Positions 23,450-34,560 of a stretch of DNA of 64,000 nt are shown piece after piece. The position numbers and the translations under genes were made by a program. The notes under the pieces are model-generated. The model made no database searches and had not been told where the DNA came from. It worked only from the letters and a program-made list of their open reading frames with translations. The stretch comes from Castor canadensis (lineage: Eukaryota; Chordata; Mammalia; Rodentia; Castoridae): the NCBI RefSeq assembly GCF_047511655.1, contig NC_133392.1:24070001-24134000 (forward strand). Direction: 5' to 3'. The first letter of the stretch is position 1; each line of letters begins with the position of its first letter.

Positions 23450-24415
23450 TATTTTTCAATTTGTGCATCTGTTAGGATGAATATCTCTACCAGTTTTATG
23501 TGGGGATCTTCTAAGTGAGCCACCTTCTCATTTGGGCTCATTTCCCAGTACCATTTAAGGAAAAGAATATAAACTGCCATAGCAGAAATAACATCAAAAT
23601 GAGCTAAATAGATAGTAAAACTCAATAAATTCAATTAAGAAGACAACTACACCACTAATAATCATAGAAGAGAAATTGGTGAAAATAATGTAAAGTAGAA
23701 AGTTAAAATTAATAAAGTTAAAATAATAATAAAAGAATGAAATGAAGGGGAGTTAGGAGAGAAAAAGGAAAGAAGAATCAAGTTTTAATAACAAAAAAAA
23801 AGAAGAAAAAGGAAGAAAACATGAGGAAGAGAAAAGATGAATAGATAAAATGATTACAAAATGAAGAAAAAGCACAAAAATGCAATTAGATAAATGTACA
23901 AAGAGGAATAAAAAATAAAAACAAAAAAATTTAAAGCCAAGTGAACAAATACTAAAATAAAGTTTAAAAAATTGAAAAATGAAGCAAAGAATTAGGTAAG
24001 CTTCATTCTAAGTTTCTCATATTTTAATTCACTACTTTTGAGGTGGTGGGGTAATGGGAAGTATCTGGAGTTCTGTTCCCCATGTACACATTGGTGCTTT
24101 ATGACAGGTGAGGACTGGGTCAGTCAAATGTATGTTGTTTTCAGATCCCCAGAGTGGTTCAGGCTCAAAGAATAAATCTCCTTTCAAGATGGCCTCAGTC
24201 TATAGCAATCTGAGATATGGGGAATAATGCAGTGTATTTCTTCTCCAGTGCTGGCCTGCAACATAGAAAGAGTTGCTGTCACACAAAATCCCCAGACTAG
24301 ATTTCAGGAGTTAAGGCTTGTGAGAACTGTGGGATTCCCCTGTAGGTAGGATTGCTGGTCTTTTGCTAGCAGGGCTGCCTGTCTTATCTTGTGGCTGTTG
24401 GATCCAGCTCCAAAT
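23450..24415 (-). promoter_or_regulatory. L1 5' region / 5'UTR of copy A, decayed
   Basis: A purine-rich A/G section (23640-24000) is followed by a less AT-rich section (24020-24415) with 'ggtgaggactgggtcagt', 'caagatggcctcag' and 'gcagggctgcctgtcttatc'. The layout parallels the 5'UTR of the full-length L1 at 30465-31607. A former RNA polymerase II promoter is inferred from position only. Confidence 0.5.
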
Positions 24416-24544
24416 GTGAATATATGATTTGATTTGTTCCTTACATACTTGAAAAGTGTATGTATATGAATTAGGTCAATTCAGATCTTCTGTATTGTTA
24501 TTTATACTTATAATGTCCTGTTGTATTAGGCTATTTTATATAAA

Positions 24545-24669
24545 GATAGATTAAAACCATTCATATTATAATGAATGGAGGAAAGCTAGAATATTTCCTC
24601 TAAGATCTTGAGCTGAACAACTATTTTCCCTCTCACCACTTTTATTCAATATATTATCAGAAATTTTTA
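24545..24669 (+). mobile_element. L1 ORF2 RT fragment, left part of an interrupted L1 (copy C)
   Basis: Sense L1 RT sequence: 'ccattcatattataatgaatgg', 'ggaaagctagaatatttcctctaagatc', then 'ccctctcaccacttttattcaatatattatcagaaattttta'. This corresponds to the ILNGEKLE / FPLRSG / PLSPLLFNI blocks. It stops at 24669 and resumes in frame at 31620 after a 6.9-kb insertion. Confidence 0.8.
24658..24669. repeat. Left target-site duplication of the full-length L1
   Basis: 'cagaaattttta' here is identical to 31608-31619. The two copies bracket the insertion (24670-31607). Removing one copy and the insert restores the ORF2 reading frame of the host L1. Confidence 0.85.
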
Positions 24670-24790
24670 CTTATTTATTTATTTATTTGCGAACTATTTG
24701 CCAGGGGCTGGTTTTGAACCATGATCTTCCTGAACTGTGCTTCCTGAATAGCTAGGATTGCAGGGATAAGCCACCAGTACCCTGTCCTAA
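24670..24790 (-). mobile_element. 7SL/B1-like SINE at the 3' end of the L1 insertion
   Basis: The plus strand reads (ttta)n, then 'gcgaactatttgccaggggctggttttgaaccatgatcttcctgaactgtgcttcctgaatagctaggattgcagggataagccacc', the reverse complement of the B1-like unit. Its A-rich (taaa)n tail lies directly against the left target-site duplication, so it forms the 3' terminus of the whole inserted unit. Confidence 0.75.
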
Positions 24791-24926
24791 GGAACAGAGA
24801 TGACTTGTGCAGGGAAAAAAGTCAACAGGTGGCAAATCTGGGACATTGCCATAGGAAGCCCTGTCCCTCCCCTTTCATGGGACAGAAGTCTCTTTCTTTT
24901 TTTTGAGGGGGTTCTTTAGGTTATAT
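24791..24926 (-). other. Putative 3'-transduced flank between SINE and L1
   Basis: About 135 bp of non-repetitive sequence lies between the SINE and the L1 3' T-rich end, inside the target-site duplication. It resembles neither L1 3'UTR nor SINE. The simplest reading is source-locus flank copied when the L1 transcript ran through its own polyadenylation site. Confidence 0.55.
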
Positions 24927-25393
24927 CTTTTTAAAAATTTTTTTATTCATTTATTCACATGTGCATGCATTGTTTGGGCCATTTCTCCCCCCTCCACCTC
25001 CTTCTTCTCCTCACCCCCTCACTTCTAGGCAGAACCTATTCTGACCTTATCTCTAATTTTGTTGAAGAGAAGACATAAGCAACAATAAGGATGACAAAGT
25101 GTTTTTGCTAGTTGAGATAAGGATAGCTATACAGAGAGATTTCTAGCATTGCATCCATGTACAAATGTGTTACAACCCAAATTGATTCATTTCTACTCGA
25201 CCTTTTCACTAGTTCCTGATCCCCTTCCCATACTGACTTCTGCTGCTTTAAGATTTCTGTATCAGTTCCTCTGGAGTGGGGACATCAAACACTTTCATGT
25301 GTTGGGTTTTCTACCTATCCCCATACCTCCCGTGTGTACTCTTCCCTTATCATGTGACCCAAGTCCAACAACATTGCTGTATTTGCCCTAGAT

Positions 25394-28300
25394 CTAAAGC
25401 CCACATATGAGGGAGAACATACAAGTTTTGGTCTTCTGAGCTTGGCTAACTGCTCTCAGAATGATGTTCTCCAGTTCCATCCATTTACTTGAGAATAATA
25501 AGATTTCATTCTTCTTCATGGCTGAGTAAAATTCCATTGTGTACAAGGACCACATTTTCTTGATCCATTTGTCAGTAGTGGGGCATCTTGGCTGTTTCCA
25601 TAACTTGGCTATTGTGAATAGTGCTGCAATAAACATGGGTGTGCAGGTGCCTCTGGAGTAACCTGTGTTGCATTCCTTTGTGTATATCCCCAGGAGTGGG
25701 ATTGCTGGATCATATGGCAGGTCTATGTTTAGATTTTTAAGAAGCCTCCAAATTTTTTTCCAGACTGGTTGCACTTGCTTGCATTCTTACCAGCAGTGTA
25801 TAAGGGTTCTTTTTTCTCCACATCCTCTCCAACAAATGTTTTTGGTTGTGTTTTTTGATGATGGCTATTCTAACAGGGGTGAGATGAGATCTTAGTGTGG
25901 TTTTAATTTGCATTTCCTTTATGGCTAGAGATGGTGAGATTCTTTTTCATGTGTTTTTTGGCCATTTGAATTTCTTCTTTTGAGAAAGTTCTGTTTAGTT
26001 CACTTGCCCATTGGTTTTGGGAGAGTTTAGTTTTTTAAATTCCCTGTATATTCTGGCTATCAGTACTTTATCTGATGTACAGCTGGCAAATATTTTCTGA
26101 TGTACAGTTTAAAGAACTTTTCTTTTGTTGTGCAGAAGATTTATAATTTTATGAAGTCCCATTTGTCCTACCTTTCTCTTAGTTGCTGAGCTGCTGGGGT
26201 TCTATTGAGGAAGTTCTTGCCTATAACTATTACTTCCAGACTATTCCCTGCTCTTTCTTGTACTAACTTCAGAGTTTTGGGTCTGATATTAAGGTCCTTA
26301 ATCCATTTTGAGTTGACACGAGTACAGGGTGATAAACATGGATCTAGTTTCAGTTTTTTGCAGACGGATAACCACTTTTCCCAGCAACATTTGTTGAAGA
26401 GGCTGTCTTTTCTCCATCATGTATTTTTGGTTACTTTGTCAAAAATAAGGTGGACATAGCTGTGTGGCTTCATATCCGGGTCCTCTATTCTGTTCCACTG
26501 GTCTTCATGTCTGTTTTTATGTCAGCACCATGCTGCTTTATTATTATTGCTTTGTAATATACTTTGAAGTCAGGTATTATGATACCTCCAGCATTGCTGT
26601 TTTTCCTGAGTATTGCCTTGGCTAGTCACAGTCTCCTGTGTTTCCAAATGAACTTTAGGGTAGATTTTTCAATCTCTGTGATGAATGTCATTGGGATTTT
26701 GATGGGAATTGCATTAAAAATGTAGATTGCTTTTGGTAGTATAGCCATTTTTACTATGTTGATTCTACCAATCCATGAGCATGGGAGATCTCTCCACCTC
26801 CTGTAGTCTTCTTCAATCTTTTTCTTCAGAGGTTTGTAGTTCTCCTTATAGAGGTTATTCACATCTTTTGTTAAGTTTACTTCTCGGTATTTGATTTTTT
26901 TTGAGGCTATTTTAAATGGAATTGTTTCCATATATTCTTTCTCAGTTTGTTCATTATTGATGTATAGAAAAGCTAATGATTTTTGTAAGTTTATTTTGTA
27001 TCCTGCACCTTGCTATAGCTGTTTATGGTGTCTAGGAGTTTTTGGGTAGAGTTTTTTGGGTCTTTAAGGTATGAGATCATATCATCTGCAAATAGGGATA
27101 TTTTGACAGTTTCTTTACCTATTTATATTCCTTTCATTTCTTCTTCTTGTCTAATTTCTCTGGATAGAAATTCCAGTACTATGTTGAATAGGAGTGGGGA
27201 TAGTGAGCACTCTTGTCTTGTTCCTGATTTTAGTGGAAATGATTTTTGCTTTTCACCATTAAGTATGATGTTGGCTGTAGATTTGTCACAAATATTCTTT
27301 ACAATGTTGAGGTACTTCTATTCCTAATTTTCTTGGAGTTTTTATCATAAGTTGGTGTTGGATCTTTTCAAAAGCTTTTTCTGCATCTATTGAGATGACC
27401 AAGTGATTTTTGTCTTTGCTTCTATTAATGGGCTGTATTACATTTATAGATTTGCATATGTTGAACCACCCTGCATCCCTGGGATGAAGCCCACTTGGTC
27501 AAGGTGGATGATCTTTCTGATGTGCTGTTGGATTTGGTTTGCCATTATTTTATTGAGGATTTTTGCATCAATGTTCTTTAAGGAATTTGTCCTATAGTTC
27601 TCCTTTTTGGAGATATCTTTTCTGGTTTGGGATGAGAGTAATATTCACTTCATAAAATGAGTTAGGTAGTGTTCCTTCCTTTTCTATTTCATGGAAATGT
27701 TTAAGGAAGGTTGGTATTAGTTCTTCTTTAAACATCTGATAGAATTCAGCAGAGAATCCATCAGGTCCTGGACTTTTCTTTTTTTGGAGACTCTTTATTG
27801 CTGCTTTAATTTCCTTTTGTGTTATAGATCTATTCAGGTGATTAGTATCATCTTGGTTCACTTTTGGATGGTCATAAGTATCTAGAAATCTGTCCATTTC
27901 TTAAAGATTATGAAATTTATTAGAATATAGGTTCTCAAAGTAGTCTCTGATGATTTCCTGGATTTCCATAGTATTTGTTGTTATCTCCCCTTTTGCATTT
28001 CTGATTTTTCTGATTTGGGTTTTTTTCTCTCCTTATATTAGTCAGGTTTTCAGGAGTCTGTCAATCTTATTTAGTTTTTCAAAAAAAGCCAGCTTTTTGT
28101 TTCATTGATTTTTTGTGGGTTTTTTTTTTTGTTTCTATTTCATTGATTTCAGTCCTTATTTTTATTATTTCTCTCCTTCTGCTTGTTTTGGGATTTGCTT
28201 GATCTTGTTTTTCTATGAGTTTGAGATGTAGCATTAGGTCATTGATTTGAGATCTTTCTGACCTTTTAATATATGCACTCATGGCTATGAACTTTCCCCT

Positions 28301-29145
28301 TAGGACTGCCTTTACTGTGTCCCATAGGTTCTGGTAGGTTGTGTGTTCATTTTCATTAACTACCAGGAACCTTTTAATTTCTTCTTTTTTTTCATCAATG
28401 ACCCATTGATCATTGAGCAATGTGTTGTTCAGCTTCCAATTGTTTGCATGTTTTACTGCTGTTTTTGTTGTTGATTTCTAGTTTTAATGCATTGTGATTG
28501 AATACAATGGATGGGATTATTTCTTTTTTCTTATTTTGCTGAGGCTTGCTTTGTGCCCTATGATCAATTTTGGAGAAGGTTCCATGAGCTGCTGAGAAGA
28601 ATGTATATTGTGCAGCAGTTGGAAGAAATATTCTGTAGACATCAGCCAGGTCCATTTGATCTATGGTGTGATTTAGTTCTAGAACTTCTTTATTAATTTT
28701 TTGTTTGGATGACCTATCTATTGATGATGGGGGGTAGTATAGTGTCCCACTACCACTGTGTTGGAGTCTATATATGTTTTTAGGTCCTTCAGAGTATGTT
28801 TGATGAAATTGGGTTCATTGCATTGGGTGCATATAGGTTGATAATTGTTATTTCCTTTTGGTGTATTTCACCTTTTATTAGTATGGATTGTCCTTTATCT
28901 CACTTGATCAATGTAAGTTTGAAGTCTACTTTGTCCAATATAAGTATTGCTACCCTTGCCTGTTTTGGGGGGCCATTGGCTTGTTTCACCCTCAGTTAGT
29001 GATTGTTTTTGTCAATGACATGGGTCTCCTGTAGGCAGCAGATTGTTGGATCTTCTTTTTCAATCCAGTTTGCCAAATGGTGTCTTTTGATGGGGGAATT
29101 AAGTCCATTAACATTCAAGGTTAGTATTGATAGGTATGTGGTGAT
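25394..29145 (-). pseudogene. L1 ORF2 pseudogene (endonuclease, RT, Cys-rich end), copy B
   Basis: Length is about that of a normal L1 ORF2 (roughly 1250 codons). Endonuclease start blocks (ILTLNVNGL, ICCLQETH) lie at about 29020-29145. A pre-RT linker lies at 28079-28420, and RT fingers ([25 protein letters not shown]) at 27592-27897. The catalytic FADD is encoded by the complement of 27081-27092. The thumb-side block ([37 protein letters not shown]) is at 26626-26931, and the C-terminal block ([20 protein letters not shown] to a stop) at 25394-25774. Comparing codon phases gives at least five frame changes, plus stops. It encoded the nicking and reverse-transcribing enzyme of L1; it cannot now make it. 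Confidence 0.85.
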
Positions 29146-29329
29146 TCCTGTCATTTAGTTGTTTTTGTTGTTTAAGGGTTTGCTTGTGTGCAGCTCAATC
29201 AATGTTATTCTCTACTCTTTTGCCTTTTCTTCTCCTATGGATTGATGCTGCCTGCCCTTGCATGGTTTTGTTTGCTTTTGCTTTCTGTGTGCAGAATTCC
29301 TTGAAGAATCTTTTGTAGTGGTGGCTTGG

Positions 29330-30350
29330 TGGTCATATATTGTTTTAGTTTCTGCTTATCATGGAAGACTTTTATTACTCCATCTATTTTGAATGATAGT
29401 TTTGTTGGGTAGAGTATCCTAAGGTTGAAGTTATTTTCATTCAGTGTCCAGAAGACCTCACACTATGCTCTTCTTGCTTTTAATGTTTCTGTTGAGAAAT
29501 CTGCTGTGATTTTAATGGGTTTACCTTTGTATGGTATTTGTTTTTCTCTCTTACAGCCTTCAATATTCTCTATTCTCTGTGCTTGTTATTTTAATGATAA
29601 TATGTTGTGGGGTAGTTCTATTTTGGTCAAGAATGTTTAGTGTCCTGGAGGCTTCCTGTACCTGAATGGGCATAGTTTTCTCCTAGATTTGGGAAATTTT
29701 CTGTTATTATTTTGTTGAATATATTACAAATGCCTTTTGCTTGCACCTCTTCTCCTTCTTCAATGCCCATGAGTCTCAGGTTTGTTCATTTGATGGAGTA
29801 GGTAAGTTCTTGAATTTTCCTTTCACAGGTCTTGAGTTGTTTGACTAATAGTTCTTCAGTTTTTCCTTTAATTTCCCTTTCATCTTCAAGTTCTGAGATT
29901 CTGTCTTCTGCTTGTTCTAGTCTGCTGGAGTGGCCTTCTATTGTGTTTTATATTTCTATTTAATTCTTTTTTCTGAGGTTTTCCATATCATGGGTCACTT
30001 CCTCTTTAATATTGTCAATTTTCATCCTTAATTCATTTATATCTTTATTTGTGGTGTTCTCTGTTTTCCTTTGGTATTTATCTAGGGCTCCTATGAGGTC
30101 ATTTATTTGTTTTTGTGTCTTTTCATATTCTTTAGTTATGTTGTTTTGGAATTTCTTGAGTGCCTCCTATACATTTTGGTTGACCTTGTCTAATAACATC
30201 TCCTTGAAATTCTCAGTGATTACTTACAGGATTTCTTCTCTTAGGCTGTTCTTGTGGGCTTCATTGGGTTCCTTAGCTCAGTTTATCTTTGTTTTGTTGA
30301 AATCTGTAACTGGATATCCGTTTTCTTCATTTCCCTCTGAATCTTGTATT
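29330..30350 (-). pseudogene. L1 ORF1 pseudogene, copy B
   Basis: The minus strand shows, from N to C, a coiled-coil stretch with AEDRISELED (complement of about 29882-29910), the RLMGIEEGEE signature (about 29746-29780), an INKIITENFPNLGE-like RRM-linker block, and the C-terminal ILYPTKLSF motif (about 29391-29423). Several stops interrupt it. ORF1 is a trimeric RNA chaperone in active L1. The plus-strand frames across this span (29425-29640, 30012-30464) are shadows. Confidence 0.75.
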
Positions 30351-30464
30351 AATTTATTTTTGGGGGGAGAATGTTTTCCATCCCTTTTTCATCTTCCCAT
30401 TGCTCCACTTTGTGCTATCTGTCCATGGTCTGTGTGTAATTTAGTATTAGCTAACTTACAATAG

Positions 30465-30572
30465 TAAAACTAACAAAACAAACAAAGAAAGAAATAAAAG
30501 TAAAAGAAAAACAAAAAAAGAGAGAACCAAAGAAATTGACAGGGAGAAGTGGTGGACAAAGAAACAGGGAAC

Positions 30573-30616
<44 letters not shown>

Positions 30617-31607
30617 TCCAGTTTCAGGAACAATAGAATTTCCTTCTTAGTAGTTCTGGTGTTACTCTTTCAGCATCCAGTCCTGGTGTTGGTATTTAAG
30701 CAGGAGCTCTGTCTTAGCCAGGTCATTGGGGAGACCCGCCAGTTTTTTTTCCTGTCTTTCAGTGACAGCTGCTTAGTCAGCTACTCCCTCAGTGAGGTGT
30801 GGCTTGTCCTCAGGTTCCAGAGATCAGGTCTGTGGCCCACTAACTGTCCTTCTTTGGAGTTGTGTTTTTGTTGTGTTGGTTTATTGGAGGCTTGTTTCTT
30901 TGCCTTGTACCCTTTCTCTGAGGCAAGGTCAGAGATCTGTCAGCTGACTCTCTGCTGTCAGCGTGTTATGCTGGTTTTCTGACTGTTTTTCAATTTTGCA
31001 ATGTCATTTGACTTTGGATGTTGTTCACTGGCTCAAGAGATCAGCTTTGTGGACTGCTGTCTGCCCTGTTTCAGGCAGTGGCTTATCACCTGCCCACTGT
31101 CAGCCCTTCTGGTTTTCTAGTCTTTGTTTACTGAAAGTTCACACGGAGATCAATTCCTTGCCTCCCCCCCTTCTCCAGTGTGCTCAGAGCACCCTGACCC
31201 CTCTGCTGTGTGCTCCTTTTCAGTTCCCTGTTTATTATTCAGTTTTGTGTTTTGTTTTGTTTTTTGCAGGGTGGGGATCAGTCTGTCCAGGGGGCCATGC
31301 TGGTTTATTCTAGAGGTAGCTATGGGAATACCATGTGCTGCTTATTTGCTCACTTGTTGGTCTGCATCTCCTAAGCAGGTTGGAAGCTGGCATCTGGTGG
31401 TGCAGGAGCCCTCCTCTTTTGTCAGTGTAATGTGGCATGGAGAAGCTTTGTATGCACTGGGGGTTCAGGGTATTGGAGTTTTGCTTCTTCTTGGTGGTTT
31501 TTTTTCTGTCAAGTGTGGCTCTAGTATCTCAGCAAAATTTTTGATATGCGGAGCTCATGCTGTCTGCTTTTGCCCTCTAGTTGCCATGTTGGATCCTCCC
31601 AAAGATC
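30465..31607 (-). promoter_or_regulatory. 5'UTR / promoter region of full-length L1 copy B
   Basis: An A-rich section with a (CA)n array (30465-30620) leads to a G+C-richer section (30640-31607). At the extreme 5' end the minus strand starts near gatctttgggagg, followed by 'ccaacatggcaac' (complement of 31580-31592), which matches a YY1 core (CAANATGG) about 17 bp from the insertion boundary. Human L1 has a YY1 site at a comparable place. Promoter activity is inference; the plus-strand frames here (30963-31747) are shadows. Confidence 0.6.
30574..30614. repeat. (CA)n microsatellite inside L1 copy B
   Basis: About 20 uninterrupted CA units between the ORF1 relic and the 5'UTR. Purity and length suggest it is still length-polymorphic. 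Confidence 0.95.
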
Positions 31608-31619
31608 CAGAAATTTTTA
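31608..31619. repeat. Right target-site duplication of the full-length L1
   Basis: Exact copy of 24658-24669. It joins the 5' end of L1 copy B to the resumed host L1 ORF2. Confidence 0.85.
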
Positions 31620-33450
31620 GTTATAGCAATTATGTTAGAAAAATAAAAGGCATAGAAAAAGAAGCAAAATTATTCCATTTCACAAATAATATGATTCTTG
31701 ATTCTATACATAGAAAAAACCTAAAGATTTCACCAAAAGACTATTAAAATTGATAAATGTAGTAATTTTTCAGGATACAAAATTAACCTATAATCAATAA
31801 CACATTTATGTACTAATAGAGAATTTTCTGTGAAAGCATTTCTAGGAATAAATTTTTAAAAGGAAGTGAAAGATCTCTACAAGGAAAATTGCAAAACAAT
31901 AATGAAAGAAACTGATGTCACAAAATAAATGGAAAGACCCCCCCCACCATGTTCATGGATTGGAAGAATTACTGTTAATATGTCCATACTACACAAAGCT
32001 GTTTGTAGATGCAATCCCCCATACAATATTGATAACATTTTTCAGAGAACTGGAAAAAAATAATCCTAGAATTTATATGGAAGCTCACAATAGCCCAAAT
32101 AGCTAAAGCAATCTTGTGTGCAAAATAAAAAAAACTATAAGCACCACAATACCAGATTTCAAGACATATTACAGAGCCACAGTAATAAAAACTCATGTTA
32201 CTATCATAAAAACAGATACATGGGCAATGGTAAAGAATAGAGCGATCCCAGAAATAAACCAACACATCTATGGCCCACTGATTTTTGACAAAGGTGCAAG
32301 AACAGATGTTTGAGAAAGGACAGTCTCTTCAACAAATGGTGCTGGGAAAAATGGATATCTGTATGCAGAATAATTAGTATAGGAAATAATTCTTTGGACA
32401 TGACTCCAAAAGTACAAGAAATAAAAACAAAAAATAGACAAAAGAGATTGCATTAAATCAAAAAACATCCACACAAGAAAGGAAGCAATTAACAGAATGA
32501 AGAGACAACCCACAGAAGGGGAGTATTTGCTAACAATTCATCTGACAAAAGATTAATATCCAGAATGCATAAGAAACTCAAAAAACTTAACAAAATGGAT
32601 CAATTAATCCAATTTAAAAATAGTCAAATTGTCTGAACAGGCACTTCTCAAAAAAAGAAATGTAAATAGTCAACACGTACATTAATATTTTTTAAACATC
32701 ATTAGTCATCAGGGAAGTGTAAATCAAAACTACAATGAAATAGCTCCCTTCACTGAAAATGGCCGTTATAAAAGAACAAATAACAAATGCTTGGGAGAAT
32801 GCAAAGCAAAATAATTTTATACACTATTAGTGGGAATGTAAAATAATAGAGCCATTATTGAGAACAGAATGGAAGTTACTCAAAAAACCCTTAGAATGGA
32901 TCTACAATATGATCCAATTATCCCATTACTGTGTATCTTCACAATGGAAATGAAATCAGCATCTCAAAGAGATACCTGGACATCCATGCTATTACATTGC
33001 TATTCACAGTAGCTAAGCTACAGAGTCAAAATAGGTGTTCATCAATGGATGAGTAGATTAAGAAAACACTGTATAGATACATGATAGAGTATTATTCATC
33101 CAAAAAGAAAGATAAAATCCTGTCTTTTGCAACAAGATTAATGAAACTGAAGAATATTATATTAAATGGAATAAGTAAGATACATAAAAATGACTACCAC
33201 ATGTTTTCTTTCATATGTGAAGATAAAAATGCCAACCTGAATACAGAATAGAGATTACTAGACATTGAGAAGGATAAATGTGTGGGAGAAAGGTGGGCAA
33301 AGGGGTCTTTTAAGGACCAGTGCACAAAGTATGTGTTTGTGGCAATATCACATTGAACCCTATTAAAATGTACAATGAATACATGTTATTAAAAAAATTA
33401 ACAAAATTATATGTGCTATATATATGTGTATACACAAATAAAATAAAATC
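31608..33450 (+). mobile_element. L1 3' half, right part of the interrupted L1 (copy C)
   Basis: It starts with the right target-site duplication copy (31608-31619) and continues ORF2 in the frame of 24545-24669 (VRKIKGIEKEAKLFHF, with FTNN in place of FADD). Thumb landmarks 'gatctctacaaggaaaattgcaaaac' and 'atggattggaagaatta' follow, then 'aacatttttcagagaactgg', 'aaaatggccgttataaaag', 'cctggacatccatgctatta' and an L1 3'UTR. It ends in an A-rich tail (aataaaataaaat) near 33445. Many stops are present. Confidence 0.8.
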
Positions 33451-33459
33451 CTATTCTAT

Positions 33460-34560
33460 GATTTAGCTCTGCCTGTTTTTCCTTTAATCAAGTCAGGTCA
33501 GAGTTTATATATTTTGAGTTTGTAATTGTGTCAAACAAGTTTAAAATTACATCTTACTGATAAATTTACTGTTTTTGGTATTATTATTAACTGTTCTTCC
33601 ATATTTCTAATAGAACTAGTGTCTTAATATTTATCTCATATAAGGACAACTACTCAACTTTTCTTTGGTTAGTATTTACATAGTTATATATATGTCATAC
33701 TTTTTACTCTGTGTTTCTTATTTCAATGTGTCTCTTGTAAACTTTATTATTTTATACTACCTGAATGTCTGTGGTCTATAACTGTCCATTATGGTTTTTC
33801 TGTATTCAATGTAATAGCTAGTATGTTTGGGTTTAAATTTAACATAATAATACTCATGTTTAAAACTCATGAATTGATTTTTAAAAATTTAACTTATGGC
33901 ATTGTTTAATTTAAAAATTTCCACTGAATTGCTTTTATAAATCCTAGTTCCTTGGTAAAATTCTTTATCCTATGAGCTCTTTTTTTTTTTTAAAGTTATA
34001 TCAGCTATTTTAAAATTTCTATCTGAAAACCCCATGTCTGTGTCTATTTATATTATATGTGGTTGGTTGTTTTGCTTTTGTCTTCCTTTATTTTATTTGG
34101 GGTGGGGAGCATTTTGTTGTTTTTTGGTTTGGGGATTTTGATTGCTTTACCCTGTCTCTAAGAATACCTGTTATTCTTGTTTTAAATTAAATCCTAGTCA
34201 TAAGGATCAGAATTTTCAAACACTCTGAGATGTTATCTTTATCCACTCTATACAGATTATGTAAGAGAAAATGGCTTCAGTTCAGTTAACTTTTCAAATG
34301 ATTCAGACTTGGTTCTCAGTCTTTGTGCAGCCTGGTCTATCTGGCATGGTGGTTTAGGTAGTTGCCTCTTCATATTTTCAACTGAAAACCTAAGTTTCAC
34401 CAGCGCTCGAAAGCTTCTTGGTCTCTGCTCCTTTTTCAGTCCTCTCTTCACTTTCTCAAAAGCTCACTCTAGCGTTTTTCTCTGCTTCACTTCCTCTTTC
34501 TGGCTCTCCAATGTACCACTGTCCACAGGGACCTATAACAGGAAAAGGTCAGGAGGTTGC
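33460..34560 (-). mobile_element. Ancient L1M relic (ORF2 start and upstream)
   Basis: Antisense landmarks are 'ctttggttagtatttacatag', 'cttatttcaatgtgtctcttgtaaac', 'atactacctgaatgtctgtgg', and 'gtttgggtttaaatttaac', the pattern of the endonuclease start in old L1M. Further right, 'atctgaaaaccccatgtctgtg' and 'ccctgtctctaagaatacctgttattcttg' fit the upstream part of such elements. Heavily decayed; the right boundary is uncertain. Confidence 0.5.

Larger units (their letters stand above)
20035..24415 (-). mobile_element. L1 with 5'UTR, ORF1 and ORF2 parts, internally deleted (L1 copy A)
   Basis: A minus-strand L1 spanning 3'UTR (from about 20035), ORF2 C-terminus (to about 21219), ORF2 fingers region (21220-21599), linker and endonuclease (to about 22613), ORF1 (about 22630-23366), an A-rich plus-strand stretch and 5'UTR (to about 24415). 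Landmarks are given in the sub-entries. Despite keeping both ends it is far shorter than an intact L1 because large internal parts are missing. The 5'UTR carries 'caagatggcctc' on the plus strand near 24186. All frames are broken. Confidence 0.75.
24927..31607 (-). mobile_element. Near full-length, decayed L1 (copy B)
   Basis: A 6.7-kb minus-strand L1 with all parts in order. The T-rich 3' end ('tttttttattcatttattcac') and a C-rich 3'UTR (24988-25020) come first on the plus strand, then ORF2 (25394-29145), the inter-ORF gap, ORF1 (about 29330-30350), an A-rich section with (CA)n, and a 5'UTR ending at 31607. The 12-bp duplication flanks the element plus its transduced 3' segment. Neither ORF is intact. 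The 3' part closely resembles the young L1 at 42147-43220, so the two belong to related subfamilies. Confidence 0.85.

Noticed and set aside
25665-25895. Plus-strand frames opposite the L1 ORF2 C-terminus
   Set aside because: They are complement shadows of the minus-strand ORF2 block at 25394-25774.
30012-31747. Plus-strand frames of 116-207 codons
   Set aside because: They run antisense through the ORF1 and 5'UTR of L1 copy B (minus strand) and match no protein.
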